Source: Allium sativum (taxonomy: Eukaryota; Streptophyta; Magnoliopsida; Asparagales; Amaryllidaceae). From it: a stretch of 64,000 bases of DNA. Where the stretch lies: NCBI GenBank assembly GCA_030737875.1, contig CM060911.1, forward strand, positions 50,795,001-50,859,000, given 5' to 3'. Below, one piece after another: positions 54,328-64,000 of the stretch (the stretch's first letter is position 1; every line of letters starts with the position of its first letter). The notes under the pieces were generated by a model. It saw nothing but the letters and a program-made list of their open reading frames with translations. It ran no database searches and was not told the DNA's origin. The position numbers and the translations under genes are program-made.

Positions 54328-55449
54328 ATAATGATTTTTCCGATGTGAATAAAAGTTAGGATTTGATTCGATGTAAATTGGAAATGGAATTGTGCTATTG
54401 TATAACGATGATGTAAATTCATATCTATGTGATGTAACGATATTGTGATGTTTGTGGTATAATTGACTTGATGTTGGATCCATTAGAATGTTTGTGGATT
54501 AATCTAGTTGATATTGGATCTATTCAAATTCACATACAAGTTATTTGGCTCATATCTATGCCTATATGTTTAGGTGATTATGACAAGTTAGATGATGTAC
54601 AATAGAATCTTTACGCCTAAATAGTTATGTTCATATACATGCTCCTATGTTTATACAAAAGTTGCTAGTTCCTAATTGGATTCATGTCACGATCCACTTT
54701 AATACATGTTTCATGTTGTAATTAGACATATGATTAGATCTAGTTTACACCCTTGTGATGAAATTATACATACTTTATGGACATGTCACATTCTTGTCAT
54801 ATACTAGTTACGTTCGATGTTATGCCTAGATCTAAACATGTTTAGGCTTATGTTGTCTAAATCATATGCTAATTTATGTGACACCTATCTGGTTAGATCC
54901 CTATTTCAATGCAAGTTCACATATATGTAAGTTGTTTAGGGCTATGTTGCAAATTTACATATATGTTGATTTAGTCTACGTTGCAAGTTCACACCTATGA
55001 CATTCATGTTGACTATTTTGCAAGTTCACACCTATGATGTTCATATTGACTATGCCGATAATGCCAAGTTTACACCTATGTCATGTTTATGTTAGTGAAC
55101 TGCTTTATGCCAATTTTGTGTACGCTAAATTAGGCTAAGTTTTTAGCCTAATATTATATGTTAAAAATCATGCGAATGAAAATTAGGCTAAGATTGTTAG
55201 CCTAATACTTAGACGAGGTAACGTTGGGAAGAATTGGTAACTCTAGGAAAACTTGACATAAAAATATATGAAATTGGCATGTTTGTCACATGCCAAAATT
55301 GGTGGCATTTAAACGGTATAAATTCTTATACCGAAAAATGTTAAACTTGGAATATGGGCTATAACATTTAATTGTTGACAAATTTACATATAAACAAGCA
55401 ATAAAGACAAATATGTAAATTTAGAAAATACGATATGCTTAACCCGAGG

Positions 55450-55521
55450 TTGGAATGAGTTGTGATGTAAACCTGCCCAGACCCGCCCGGCCGTCCAGTA
55501 ATCACAACAATATCTATCCAA
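55450..55521 (+). other. covarying hairpin 1 of element C 5' LTR
   Basis: Outer TTGGA with TCCAA (55,517-55,521); inner GTTGTGAT (55,459-55,466) with ATCACAAC (55,501-55,508). The loop is CTGCCCAGACCCGCCCGG-like, slightly diverged. Confidence 0.73.
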
Positions 55522-55561
55522 TGTGGTAGGTTAAGGCATTGAGCCCAATAAGGACCCGATG

Positions 55562-55634
55562 TTAGACTGAGTTACGGTGTAAACCTGCCCGGAACCGACC
55601 GGCACATCCAGTAACCATAACAATACATGACTAA
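55562..55634 (+). other. covarying hairpin 2 of element C 5' LTR
   Basis: Outer TTAG with CTAA; inner GTTACGGT (55,571-55,578) with ACCATAAC (55,614-55,621), one C:A mismatch. In the 3' LTR the same mismatch position is a perfect pair. Confidence 0.7.
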
Positions 55635-56310
55635 TGTGAGTGGTTGGTGCTTTAAGAGGCTAAGGACAGATGGTAGGGTTAAGTTAACTAAAACACTTAA
55701 CCAATTCAACATGTTAATTAAACTGATGGGTGTGGTTAGGTAAATACAGACACTTAACCACTTAACATGTTTGACTAGAAAACCCTAGTAACGGGGACCC
55801 ATTTTAGCAGTAACCCAATTAGGTATCATGGTACCCTGAAACTAGGCATGGTGGGGCACGATTACTGGGCTGATTGTAAGCGGTCAAAAGCGACGGCGGT
55901 TGGTACACAGTGTTGGTTCTAACGGAGTGCGGGCGTGCACACACTCCGGAGCAGACAAATAGGGCACTGGGGCATCAGTAGTTTAACCTATGTATTCTAG
56001 AATTGTGTCGGGCCGCCACCATGGGTCTTGATACACCCCATGGTGGGACCAACATAGGTATCTACAAATCATTGGGGGCCGTATGACACATATGATTATG
56101 CGAGTAGGAGCCGATCTTTAGAAAAAGGGGATCACTTCACCCTCAGAATGGGGTGCCAGTCAGAACAATTACAAGTAGGTGCGGAGATATAGTGTGGAGT
56201 GCGATAGTAAATTCGGTTCTAAACTACTTTATCTTAGTTTATGATACTTTCCTATTTCTAGTTTATGCTTATCATGCCCTTATTCTTATTCTCATACTGA
56301 AGAGTCACTA

Positions 56311-56363
56311 GACTTACCAGGCTTTATGTCTGACCCTGTCTTTCTTTCGTCCCCCCCCCCCCC
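56311..56363 (+). other. small hairpins and C tract, element C 5' LTR
   Basis: AGTC-ACTA-GACT, then CAGGC-TTTAT-GTCTG (56,328-56,342), then a run of 15 C. The fourth stem pair is G-U here, A-U in element A and U-A in element B. Confidence 0.6.
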
Positions 56364-56611
56364 CGGTCCACAGGGAGGAAACAACCCAGCTTAGTCAGAC
56401 TCTTTGCAAGCTTCAAGATAGTAGATGTATGGTTTGGACTCTCTTTCATTTGGCTATGGCTTTTGGACACACTCTATAGGGATTTATGCAATTTTAAATT
56501 ATGTTTTATGCTTCTTTATTGAATAATCAAGACAGAAATGTTGTTGTAATGTTTTGGGAAATTATTATAAGACAATTGTGGAAATGTTTTGTATGAACAT
56601 GTATTTTATGA

Positions 56612-56617
56612 AATAAA
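56612..56617 (+). terminator. candidate poly(A) signal in element C 5' LTR
   Basis: AATAAA about 140 bp before the LTR end, matching the position in element A. Confidence 0.45.
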
Positions 56618-56693
56618 AGTCTGTTTGTTTCCGCTGCTTATATATGTGTGTTTATATCTGTCTTGTGTTTTATCTGTGACTTTTACCTACAAA

Positions 56694-56741
56694 CCTCCAC
56701 CAAAGTTAAGGCATTCTCTTGGTGAGTGACCTTAATGGAGG
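56694..56741 (+). other. LTR-terminal hairpin next to the PBS, element C
   Basis: CCTCC with GGAGG outside, TTAAGG with CCTTAA inside, around a CATTCTCTTGGTGAGTGA loop. Confidence 0.55.
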
Positions 56742-56756
56742 TGGGGTGTTTTCACT

Positions 56757-56768
56757 TGGTATCAGAGC
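56757..56768 (+). promoter_or_regulatory. primer binding site (initiator tRNA-Met), element C
   Basis: TGGTATCAGAGC, two bases after the LTR end. Confidence 0.92.
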
Positions 56769-56936
56769 ATAGGTTTACCAGATAAGATAAAAAAATTGAA
56801 ATTATTTTCAAAAGAGGGTTTAAAGAAGCATTTTTCAAGAAAAAGTGTTTTTGTTATTTTAAAAAGGCATAATCCCCCAAAGCCATATACATTATCTCTC
56901 TATCCTTCGTTTTGAATCTTTCCTTTTTGTTTCAGC

Positions 56937-58850
56937 ATGTCTGGAGACCTTAACCTTCCAGAAGGAGTACCGGTACCCGACTTATTTAGGAGGTACCTAG
57001 AAGCTAGGGCTAATGGCGCGGGCCCAGCAGACATTCCTCCTCCAGTGGCAGCGGTTCCTCCTCCTCATGGAAATGCTTTCGCAAAGACATGTAGAGACTT
57101 CAGGGCAATGGGTGGAAAAGACATTTATGGAACTGAATCCTTTGTAGTAGCAAGAAACTGGCTAAAGGAGACCGAGGATCTGTTTGTCATCTTTGAGGTT
57201 GAGGACAGGAAAAAGATACAGCTAGCAGTGTGGTTGCTTAAAGATGAAGCTTCCTATTGGTGTGAGATCACCAATGCTGAGAGGCCAGTGGAAACATGGG
57301 AAGATTTCAGGATGAGGTTTGAGATGAAATTCCTCTCCCTAGCTGAAAGAAGCCTACAAATGGAGAAGTTCCTAACTCTGAAACAGGGAAGTATGACGAT
57401 CAGGGAGTACGTTAATCAGTTTAATCAGTTGGCCAGATTTGGGCTGGATTTAGTAAGCACCCAACACAAGAAGGCGCTTCGCTTCGTCAAAGGTCTGAAT
57501 GAGCCTCTACACAGCCTTGCTATGACCCATGTATCCACGGGAGCGACTTATGAAATCTTGGTGGACATGGCATTGCTACACGAGGAAGACAAGGGCAAGA
57601 AAGAGACTAAGATGGAAGAAAAGAAGGAGAGTTTACAGGCTAAAAAAACAGACTTCAAGAAAGGAGGGAAGAACAATAAGTCCCGCGAGAAGAGAAAGTG
57701 TAATTTCTATGGAATTGTTGGACATATAGTGAAAGACTGCAGAAAGAAGAAGGCGAATATGAGTGGTAGTTGCTTCCATTGCGGAGAGACTGGACACTTG
57801 GCTAAGGACTGCCCAAAGAAGCAAGGGCAGGGACAGAGGACTGGATCCACTTCAGGAGGTAAAGTTCATGCACTAGTGGCACCTCCACATGAACGAGGTA
57901 GTAATATTTCTGTAGAAAGTGTAGTTTATCTTTATGATCATCCAGTTCACACACTCTTTGATTCTGGCGCATCACACTCCTTTATTTCATCTGCTTTAGT
58001 AGAATCTCTGCACCTAGACACTAGTATGGTAGAGGATCCCTTAGTTGTTTCAAAACCAATTGGGGACTCAGCTTATTTGTCAATGGTTTGTTTGGGTTTA
58101 AAAATCTCTATTCTAAGTGTTGAATTTAGATGTAGTGCCTTTGTTCTGGGTTTCTCAGGATATGGACTAATCTTAGGCATGGACTGGTTATCCAGTAACG
58201 GTGCCATTCTTGATTGTGAGAAAAGAATGGTTAGGCTCTTGACTCAGCTCGATAACACTCTAGAAATTTCTTGTAGTCCCTTGAATGTTGTCATGCTTAG
58301 TTATCTAGAGTCGCTTGATGCTTCTGTTGAGAATTTGCAGTCAGTTAGAGTGGTCTGGGAATACCCGGAAGTCTTTGAGGAGGTAAAGGGCTTACCTCCG
58401 AGGCGGGAAATAGACTTCCGCATATATCTTGTTGATAATGCAAAGCCCGTAGCTTTACCTGTCAGACACATGGCTCCATGGGAGAGAAAGGAGCTCAGTA
58501 AGCAGGTTAAAGAGCTTCTCGAGAAGGGGTTCATTAGATGGAGCATTTTAGAATGGGGTGCTCCAGTGGTGTTCGCAACCAAAGCGGACGGTTCGCTTCG
58601 CCTTTGCGTTGACTATAGGGAGTTAAAAAAATTGACCAAAAAGAATAGGCACCCTCTTCCCAGAATCGACGATTTGTTTGATCAGCTTGTAGGTGCGTCG
58701 GTTTTCTCCCAACTTGATCTGGCTACTGGGTTCCATCAGCTCAGAGTGGCAGAAGATAGCATTGATAAAACGGCATTCAGAACCCCAGACGGTTTCTTCG
58801 AGTGGCTTGTCATGCCTTTCGGCTTGACAAACACACCCGTTATTTCGTAG
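56937..58850 (+). pseudogene. gag-pol: Gag-protease-N-terminal RT part of element C polyprotein
   Basis: 637 codons from the ATG that follows TTTCAGC. In order: proline-rich region (~34-43), retrotransposon Gag capsid domain (~85-200, [32 protein letters not shown]), Lys-rich linker, then two knuckles. [14 protein letters not shown] (255-268) has Tyr in place of the second Cys; [14 protein letters not shown] (279-292) is normal. The aspartic protease follows with FDSGAS (341-346), then the RT fingers/palm start ([31 protein letters not shown]). The frame is lost near 58,835-58,845 by an apparent one-base deletion just after MPFGLTN, upstream of the catalytic FIDD. Gag and protease themselves are open. 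Confidence 0.88.
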
Positions 58851-61063
58851 ACCTAATGAGCAGGGTGTTCATAGAGTTCCTCAACAAATTTGTGGTTATC
58901 TTCATAGACGATATTTTGATCTTCTCAAAGAATGAGGAAGAGCATGCTCAGCATTTAAAAGAAATCATGGATACTCTCCATGCACATCAACTAAAAGAAA
59001 AATTTTCTAAGTGCCACTTTTGGAGAGAAGAAGTAAGGTTTCTTGGGCATGTAGTATCCAGAGAAGGGTTCGCCGTAGACCCCGCGAAAGTAGTTGCGAT
59101 GCAAGATTGGAAGGCACCAAGGAACGCTACCGAAGTCCGAAGTTTTATAGGGCTAACATGTTTCTACCGTAAGTTTATTATGGATTTTGCGAAAATCTCA
59201 GCTCCACTCACAAGGCTAACAAAGAAAAATATAGCGTTCGCTTGGGATTTGGGCTGTGATATCGCATTCCAATGCTTGAAAAGGGCTCTTACAACAGCCC
59301 CAGTTCTAACTTTGCCTGACGGAAGAAAAATGTTCACAGTATACACGGATGCATGTGGAACGGGACTAGGCGTTGTTCTATTGCAAGAAGGAAGGGTAGT
59401 AGCTTATGGTGGAAGACAATTGAAAGTTCATGAAAAGAACTACCCAACCCACGATCTTGAGTTGGCCGCCATCGTCTTTGCACTTAAGTCATGGCGCCAT
59501 TATCTCCTAGGTGAGAAGTTTGAATTATACACTGACCATAAATCTTTGAGGTATCTTTTCTCGCAGAAAGATCTTAACTTGAGGCAACAAAGGTGGATGG
59601 AGTTTCTTGCCTCGTATGACTTCGAGATTTCCTGTACTCCTGGCAAGGGCAATGTAGTAGCAGACGCCTTGAGTAGAAAGAAGTTGACCCTAAGCCCTCT
59701 CTTTGTAGAAAGGCAAAGCTTGGAGTATATAGCCAGTTTTAACTTTAGGCCCTCCTCTGATTTTGTACCGGGTTTGTTAGCATCTCTTGAAGTACGCCCT
59801 ACTCTCTTGGACTCAATAGGGACCGCACAACGTGAAGACCCTCAGCTTGTTGATGTAATTGATAAACTTATTAGGGGTGAGACTTCTAGTCACCTCAATA
59901 GATACACCATCGATGATAAGGGTTGGCTAAGGCGGGATGGAAGACTATGCGTCCCACAAGCAAGGGAGTTAACAAAGAAGGTTCTCGAGAAAGCGCCTCA
60001 TTCCAAGATGACTATACACCCTAGTGGAGATAAGATGTACAAGGATATAAAAAGAACTTTCTTTTGGAGCGGCATGAAGAAGGACGTGGCAGATTTCGTT
60101 TCTAAGTGCATGACCTGCCAAGAGGTCAAGGCGGAACAGATGAAGCCTGGAGGACTGCTTCAACCTCTAGAGGTCCCACAGTGGAAGTGGGATAGCATTT
60201 CAATGGACTTCATTGATGGGCTGCCTAGGTCAAGAAGGGGAAATACTAGCATTTGGGTAATAGTGGACAGGCTCACAAAAAGCGCCCACTTTTTACCTGT
60301 CAAGAATAGAAGGACTGCCTCATCTCAAGCGTCTCTTTATCTTAAAAAGATAGTTCGACTCCATGGGATACCCTCCAGCATTGTTAGTGACCAAGACCCT
60401 ATCTTTACAAGCGAGTTTTGGCGGAGTCTACAAGAAGCTGTAGGCACACAGTTATGCTTGAGCACGGCCTATCACCCACAAACCGATGGCCAGACGGAAA
60501 GGGTGAATAGAGTTTTAGAGGATCTTTTGAGACTTTGCGTTCTTGACTTTGGAGGGACATGGGAGGATCAACTTCCTTTAGTAGAATTCGCCTACAACAA
60601 CAGCTACCAAGCTACCATAGGCATGGCACCCTTAGAAGCCTTGTATGGAAGACCGTGCAAATCACCAACTTGTTGGTGGGAGTCTACAGATAAGCTTATA
60701 CTTGGGCCAGAAATGATTAGAGAGACTTCAGAGAAAGTGGACTTAATACGAAGAAGGATGAAGACGGCCCAAGATAGACAGAAATCCTATGCCGACAAAA
60801 GAAGAACCGACCTTGAGTTTGATGTTGGGAACAGGGTTTTCCTTAAGGTATCTCCTTTAAGGAACGTCGTTCGTTTTGGATCCGTAGGAAAGCTATCACC
60901 AAGATTTGTAGGACCGTTCCCTATCATCGAGAAGATTGGGAAGATGGCTTATAGAGTAGAGCTGCCTGAAAGGTTGGCTGGGGTCCACAATGTCTTTCAC
61001 GTTTCTCATCTCCGGAAATGTTTACATGAGTCTGCGGAAGTGGTGGAGCCAAGCATTCTATAA
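58802..61063 (+). pseudogene. pol: RT (C-terminal)-RNase H-integrase part of element C polyprotein
   Basis: Continues pol in another frame; the first ~15 codons are out-of-frame overlap, and true homology starts about 58,847. RT catalytic FIDD is at 34-37 of this frame. RNase H has acidic D183 (YTDACG), E220 (DLELAA) and D245 (YTDHKSLR). Integrase has a zinc-binding HHCC (H400, H406, C436, C439) and a DD35E core D469 (MDFIDG), D530 (SDQDP), E566 (TDGQTERVN), all present. The order PR-RT-RH-INT is Ty3/Gypsy. It ends at a TAA after EPSIL, where the reading frame should lead on to the chromodomain. All catalytic residues survive, so decay is recent. Confidence 0.9.
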
Positions 61064-61091
61064 GAAGTTGAGATAGAACGAGAGGCAAACT

Positions 61092-61277
61092 GTGAGGAAA
61101 GTTCCAACTCGTATCTTGGGCACTGAAATCAAAAAGCTACGCAACCGTGAAGTCAAGCTCGTTAAAGTTCAATGGAGCGATGCCGAGGAAGATGGGACTT
61201 GGGAAACTGAGGACAGAATACGCGCTGCCTATCCTTTTCTTTTTGAGGGTACATCTTTGATCTCTCTTTTTCCTTAA
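61092..61277 (+). pseudogene. chromodomain C-terminus of element C integrase
   Basis: Third frame; RILGTEIKKLRNREVKLVKV followed by WSDAEEDGTWETEDRIR and YPFLFEG matches the C-terminal chromodomain of plant chromoviruses, which targets integrase to modified chromatin. It is separated from integrase by the stop at 61,061-61,063 and a frameshift near 61,080-61,090. The ATG here is internal and not a real start. The LRN..V.LVKVQW pattern and the long LTRs favour the Tekay lineage. Confidence 0.75.
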
Positions 61278-61840
61278 GTTATTCTTGTATCTATCTTTTT
61301 AGGTATATCTTCTCGGTCTTTTTCCTAACTCCTTAGGTAGAAAACTAATGGATGCAAACATGTATTTGAAAACATGTTATGGATGATGGCTGCAAGTGGT
61401 TGCTAGTGATTGCTAGTGGTTGCTCGTGGATGCATATACACACACACCCTAGGTTTTAGATCAGCTCAGTCACTTCATATTGCATATGCATATATGTATT
61501 CATATTTGTATGTGGTTGAAAACTTGATATGTTGTCATATGGATGTCGCAATTGTCTGAATAGTTGAGCACTCATGTAGAATTATGAGTAGGAAAAATTT
61601 GCATACATAATGGATTCATGACACTTACATGATTCGCATTAAGGAGGTCAACTGAATCAGTAGACCGCTTGATTTATGCATTAGATAGGGACATGTACAC
61701 ACACTATGCATATGATCATGAAGCATTAGAAGTCTTTTAAGGACAATGGACGCCCGTGTTTGTTGGTTGAGTAGATGGACGATTGGATGATAGGATATAC
61801 ATTCTTCCTAACTTGAAGATTTCGGGGACGAAATCCTTTT
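61278..61840 (+). other. 3' untranslated region, element C
   Basis: Same layout as in A and B: CTTAGGTAGAAAACTAATGGATGC, TGGTTGC-word cluster, CATTAAGGAGGTCAACTGAATCAGTAGACCG, then the hairpin GATTTC-GGGGAC-GAAATC before the PPT. No ORF. Confidence 0.75.
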
Positions 61841-61853
61841 AAAAGGGGGAGAA
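61841..61853 (+). promoter_or_regulatory. polypurine tract, element C
   Basis: AAAAGGGGGAGAA directly before TGTAACACCCCG of the 3' LTR. Confidence 0.88.
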
Positions 61854-62107
61854 TGTAACACCCCGTATATTCTATAACATTAAGTTTCACAAATTAAAGT
61901 ATAATTAATTCTAAATAAAAGAATTAAGGGAAACGGGTTTCGCCGTTGCGATCGTCTCGAAATTTTGCTTGAGATAGAGTCCGAGTTTGCACAGATCGGA
62001 CTACATATGAAGGAGTTATGACCTCCAGAAGTTTCAGAATTTGATTTAAAAATTCTAACAGTTCAAAATTCAGTTCAAATTTCGAATTCAGAGCCAAACT
62101 GGGATGC

Positions 62108-62123
62108 GCGGGAAAATTCCCGC
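62108..62123. promoter_or_regulatory. perfect palindrome GCGGGAAAATTCCCGC (E2F-like) in element C 3' LTR
   Basis: Same 16-bp palindrome as at 15,933 in element A, here 230 bp upstream of the TATA box. The 5' LTR of element C carries a degraded version (53,831-53,848). Confidence 0.4.
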
Positions 62124-63700
62124 CCAGGACCCAGTTCGACCAGGGGGTCGACCTGGGTGACCAGGTCGACCATAGGGTCGACCTGGGGGTCGACCTGGTT
62201 TGTCCCTGGCTGGCCTGGTCGGGTTTCTGGTCGAATTTCTGAGCTTGGTTGTGTCACTAGGGCTTACTTGTCGCTTTCTGATTGGCTTCTCTTGAGATGG
62301 ATGGCCTTGATTAACTCTAGCTTCAACGATGACTCTAATTAGTTTGAAATTCTATAAATATAACTCAGATCTCAACCTAAATTTACACAAATAATATAGA
62401 ACTAGAGCCGTCATGCTGTTGGAAAGAAACTAGTAGTGGCCTTCAATTAGAGAAAGCTTAGAGACAAGCCAAAATTAAAGTTAAAACAAGAATCAAAACA
62501 ACGTTAGTCTACCCAAAGGAAATCATTTCAAATCCAGAACTCAGAATCCAGAATTCAAGTTCGTCGTTTGTTGTAAGTATAGTAATTTTTCCGATGTGAA
62601 TAAAAGTTTGGATTTGATTCGATGTAAATTGGAAATGGAATTATGCTATTGTATAACGACAATGTAAATTCATATCTATGTGATGTAATGATATTGTGAT
62701 GTTTGTGGTATAATTGACTTGATGTTGGATCCATTAGAATGTTTGTGGATTAATCTAGTTGATGTTGGATCTATTCAAATTCACATACAAGTTATTTGGC
62801 TCATATCTATGCATATATGTTTAGGTGATTATGACAAGTTATATGATGTACAATAGAACCTTTACGACTAAATGGTTATGTTCATATACATGCTCCTATG
62901 TTTATACAAAAGTTGCTAGTTCCTAATTGGATCCATGTCACGATCCACTTTAATACATGTTTCATGTTGTAATTAGACATATGATTAGATCTAGTTTACA
63001 CCCTTGCGATGAAATTATACATACTTTATGGACATGTCACATTCTTGTCATATACTAGTTACGTTCGATGTTATGCCTAGATCTAAACATGTTTAGGCTT
63101 ATGTTGTCTAAATCATGTGCTAATTTATGTGACACCTATCTGGTTAGATCCCTATTTCAATGCAAGTTCACATATATGTAAGTTGTTTAGGGCTATGTTG
63201 CAAATTCACATATATGTTGATTTAGTCTACGTTGCAAGTTCACACCTATGACATTCATGTTGACTATTTTGCAAGTTCACACCTATGATGTTCATATTGA
63301 CTATGCCGATAATGTAAAGTTTACACCTAAGTCATGTTTATGTTAGTGAACTGCTTTATGCCAATTTTGTGTACGCTAAATTAGGCTATGTTTTTAGCCT
63401 AATATTATATGTTAAAAATCAAGCAAACGAAAATTAGGCTAAGATTGTTAGCCTAATACTTAGACGAGGTAACGTTGGGAAGAACTGGTAACTCTAGGAA
63501 AACTTGACATAAAAATATATGAAATTGGCATGTTTGTCACATGCCAAAATTGGTGGCATTTAAACGGTATAAATTCTTATACCGAAAAATGTTAAACTTG
63601 GAATATGGGCCATAACATTTAATTGTTGACAAATTTACATATAAACAAGCAATAAAGACAAATATGTAAATTTAGAAAATACGATATGCTTAACCCGAGG

Positions 63701-63772
63701 TTGGAATGAGTTGTGATGTAAACCTGCCCGGACCCGCCCAGCTGTCCAGTAATCACAACAATATCTATCCAA
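63701..63772 (+). other. covarying hairpin 1 of element C 3' LTR
   Basis: TTGGA with TCCAA outside, GTTGTGAT with ATCACAAC inside. Confidence 0.73.
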
Positions 63773-63812
63773 TGTGGGAGGTTAAGGCATTGAGCCCAAT
63801 AAGGACCCGAGG

Positions 63813-63885
63813 TTAGACTGAGTTACGGTGTAAACCTGCCCGGAACCGACCGGCACATCCAGTAACCGTAACAATACCTGTGTAA
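63813..63885 (+). other. covarying hairpin 2 of element C 3' LTR
   Basis: Inner GTTACGGT with ACCGTAAC, eight perfect pairs (the 5' LTR has one mismatch). The outer stem is reduced to TTA/TAA. Confidence 0.7.
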
Positions 63886-64000
63886 TGTGAGTGGTCGGTG
63901 CTTTAAGAGGCTAAGAACAGATGGTAGTGTTAAGTTAACTAAAACACTTAACCAATTCAACATGTTAATTAAATTGATGGGTGGGGTTAGGTAAATACAG

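Larger units (their letters stand above)
53580..56754 (+). repeat. 5' LTR of element C
   Basis: 3,175 bp, TGTAACACCCCG to GTGTTTTCA. The 3' end differs from the GTGTTACA of the other LTRs, probably by mutation or slippage. It contains GTCGAC repeats (53,858-53,945), TATA box, leader, donor-like GTAAGT, twin hairpins, small hairpin, C tract and AATAAA. No conserved protein; the proline-rich ORFs over the GTCGAC cluster are composition artefacts. Confidence 0.92.
53580..64000 (+). mobile_element. Element C: structurally full Ty3/Gypsy chromovirus (probable Tekay type), frame-broken; runs off the window
   Basis: 5' LTR, PBS, gag-PR-RT-RH-INT-chromodomain, PPT and the first 2.1 kb of the 3' LTR. 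It inserted within a plus-strand tRNA-like head, just after its B box, with left target AGAAT (53,575-53,579). The right duplication is outside the window. The coding region has a frameshift in RT, a stop after integrase and a second frameshift before the chromodomain, so this copy is not coding-competent. It is the best preserved relative of elements A and B. Confidence 0.92.
61854..64000 (+). repeat. 3' LTR of element C (partial, cut by the window end)
   Basis: First 2,147 bp, aligned to 53,580-55,740 with scattered substitutions and fewer GTCGAC repeats. Contains E2F-like palindrome (62,108-62,123), TATA box (62,353), donor-like GTAAGT (62,573) and both hairpins. Confidence 0.92.

Noticed and set aside
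53580..64000. Plant pararetrovirus (caulimovirid) integration
   Set aside because: LTRs, PPT, integrase with DD35E and chromodomain are present, with no movement protein. This is a Ty3/Gypsy retrotransposon.

Overview
The window is nuclear plant DNA, most likely from an eudicot with a repeat-rich genome. It shows no bacterial or organellar gene organisation. It contains plant-type tRNA-Pro genes, Ty3/Gypsy chromovirus retrotransposons with very long LTRs (about 3.2-3.5 kb), and a small hAT element. I found no cellular protein-coding gene. The species cannot be named from the sequence.

Layout. The backbone is one tandem array of units of about 670 bp, now split by insertions into 1-15,754, 24,969-44,499 and 52,634-53,579. 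Each unit carries a tRNA-Pro(UGG) gene or its decayed copy on the minus strand. About 111 bp to the right, on the plus strand, lies a divergent tRNA-like Pol III promoter unit with good A and B boxes. The remaining ~420 bp is an A-rich body containing an ~88-bp internal direct repeat. I placed 53 tRNA-Pro-like loci: seven match the 71-nt consensus exactly, two differ by one base, and the rest are variants, pseudogenes or remnants. From about 25,650 to 39,920 the array is reorganised into a higher-order repeat of eight units (~5.33 kb), present about 2.7 times. Each copy holds exactly one perfect tRNA-Pro and one copy whose anticodon has become CAG (Leu).

Insertions. A 1,052-bp hAT-type non-autonomous element (10,125-11,176; 8-bp target duplication) interrupts one unit. 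Three related chromoviruses of probable Tekay type interrupt the array. Element A (about 15,755-24,968) keeps gag only. Element B (44,500-52,633; 5-bp duplication ACAAT) keeps little more than the zinc knuckles. Element C (53,580 to beyond the window end) keeps gag-PR-RT-RH-INT-chromodomain, but with at least two frameshifts and one stop. A and B look like internally deleted, non-autonomous relatives of a C-like parent.

How the parts work together. All three elements share PBS (initiator Met), PPT with an adjacent hairpin, TATA box, a splice-donor-like site after the leader, and a pyrimidine-tract/CAG acceptor just before the gag ATG. Their long LTRs also share RNA-like hairpins whose stems differ between elements but stay paired. 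The strongest is a tandem pair about 112 bp apart: a two-part stem (5-6 bp outer, 8-9 bp inner) around a nearly invariant ~28-nt loop rich in CCCGG. This covarying twin hairpin is my main candidate for an undescribed functional element. The divergent tRNA-Pro/tRNA-like array with its higher-order structure is the second.
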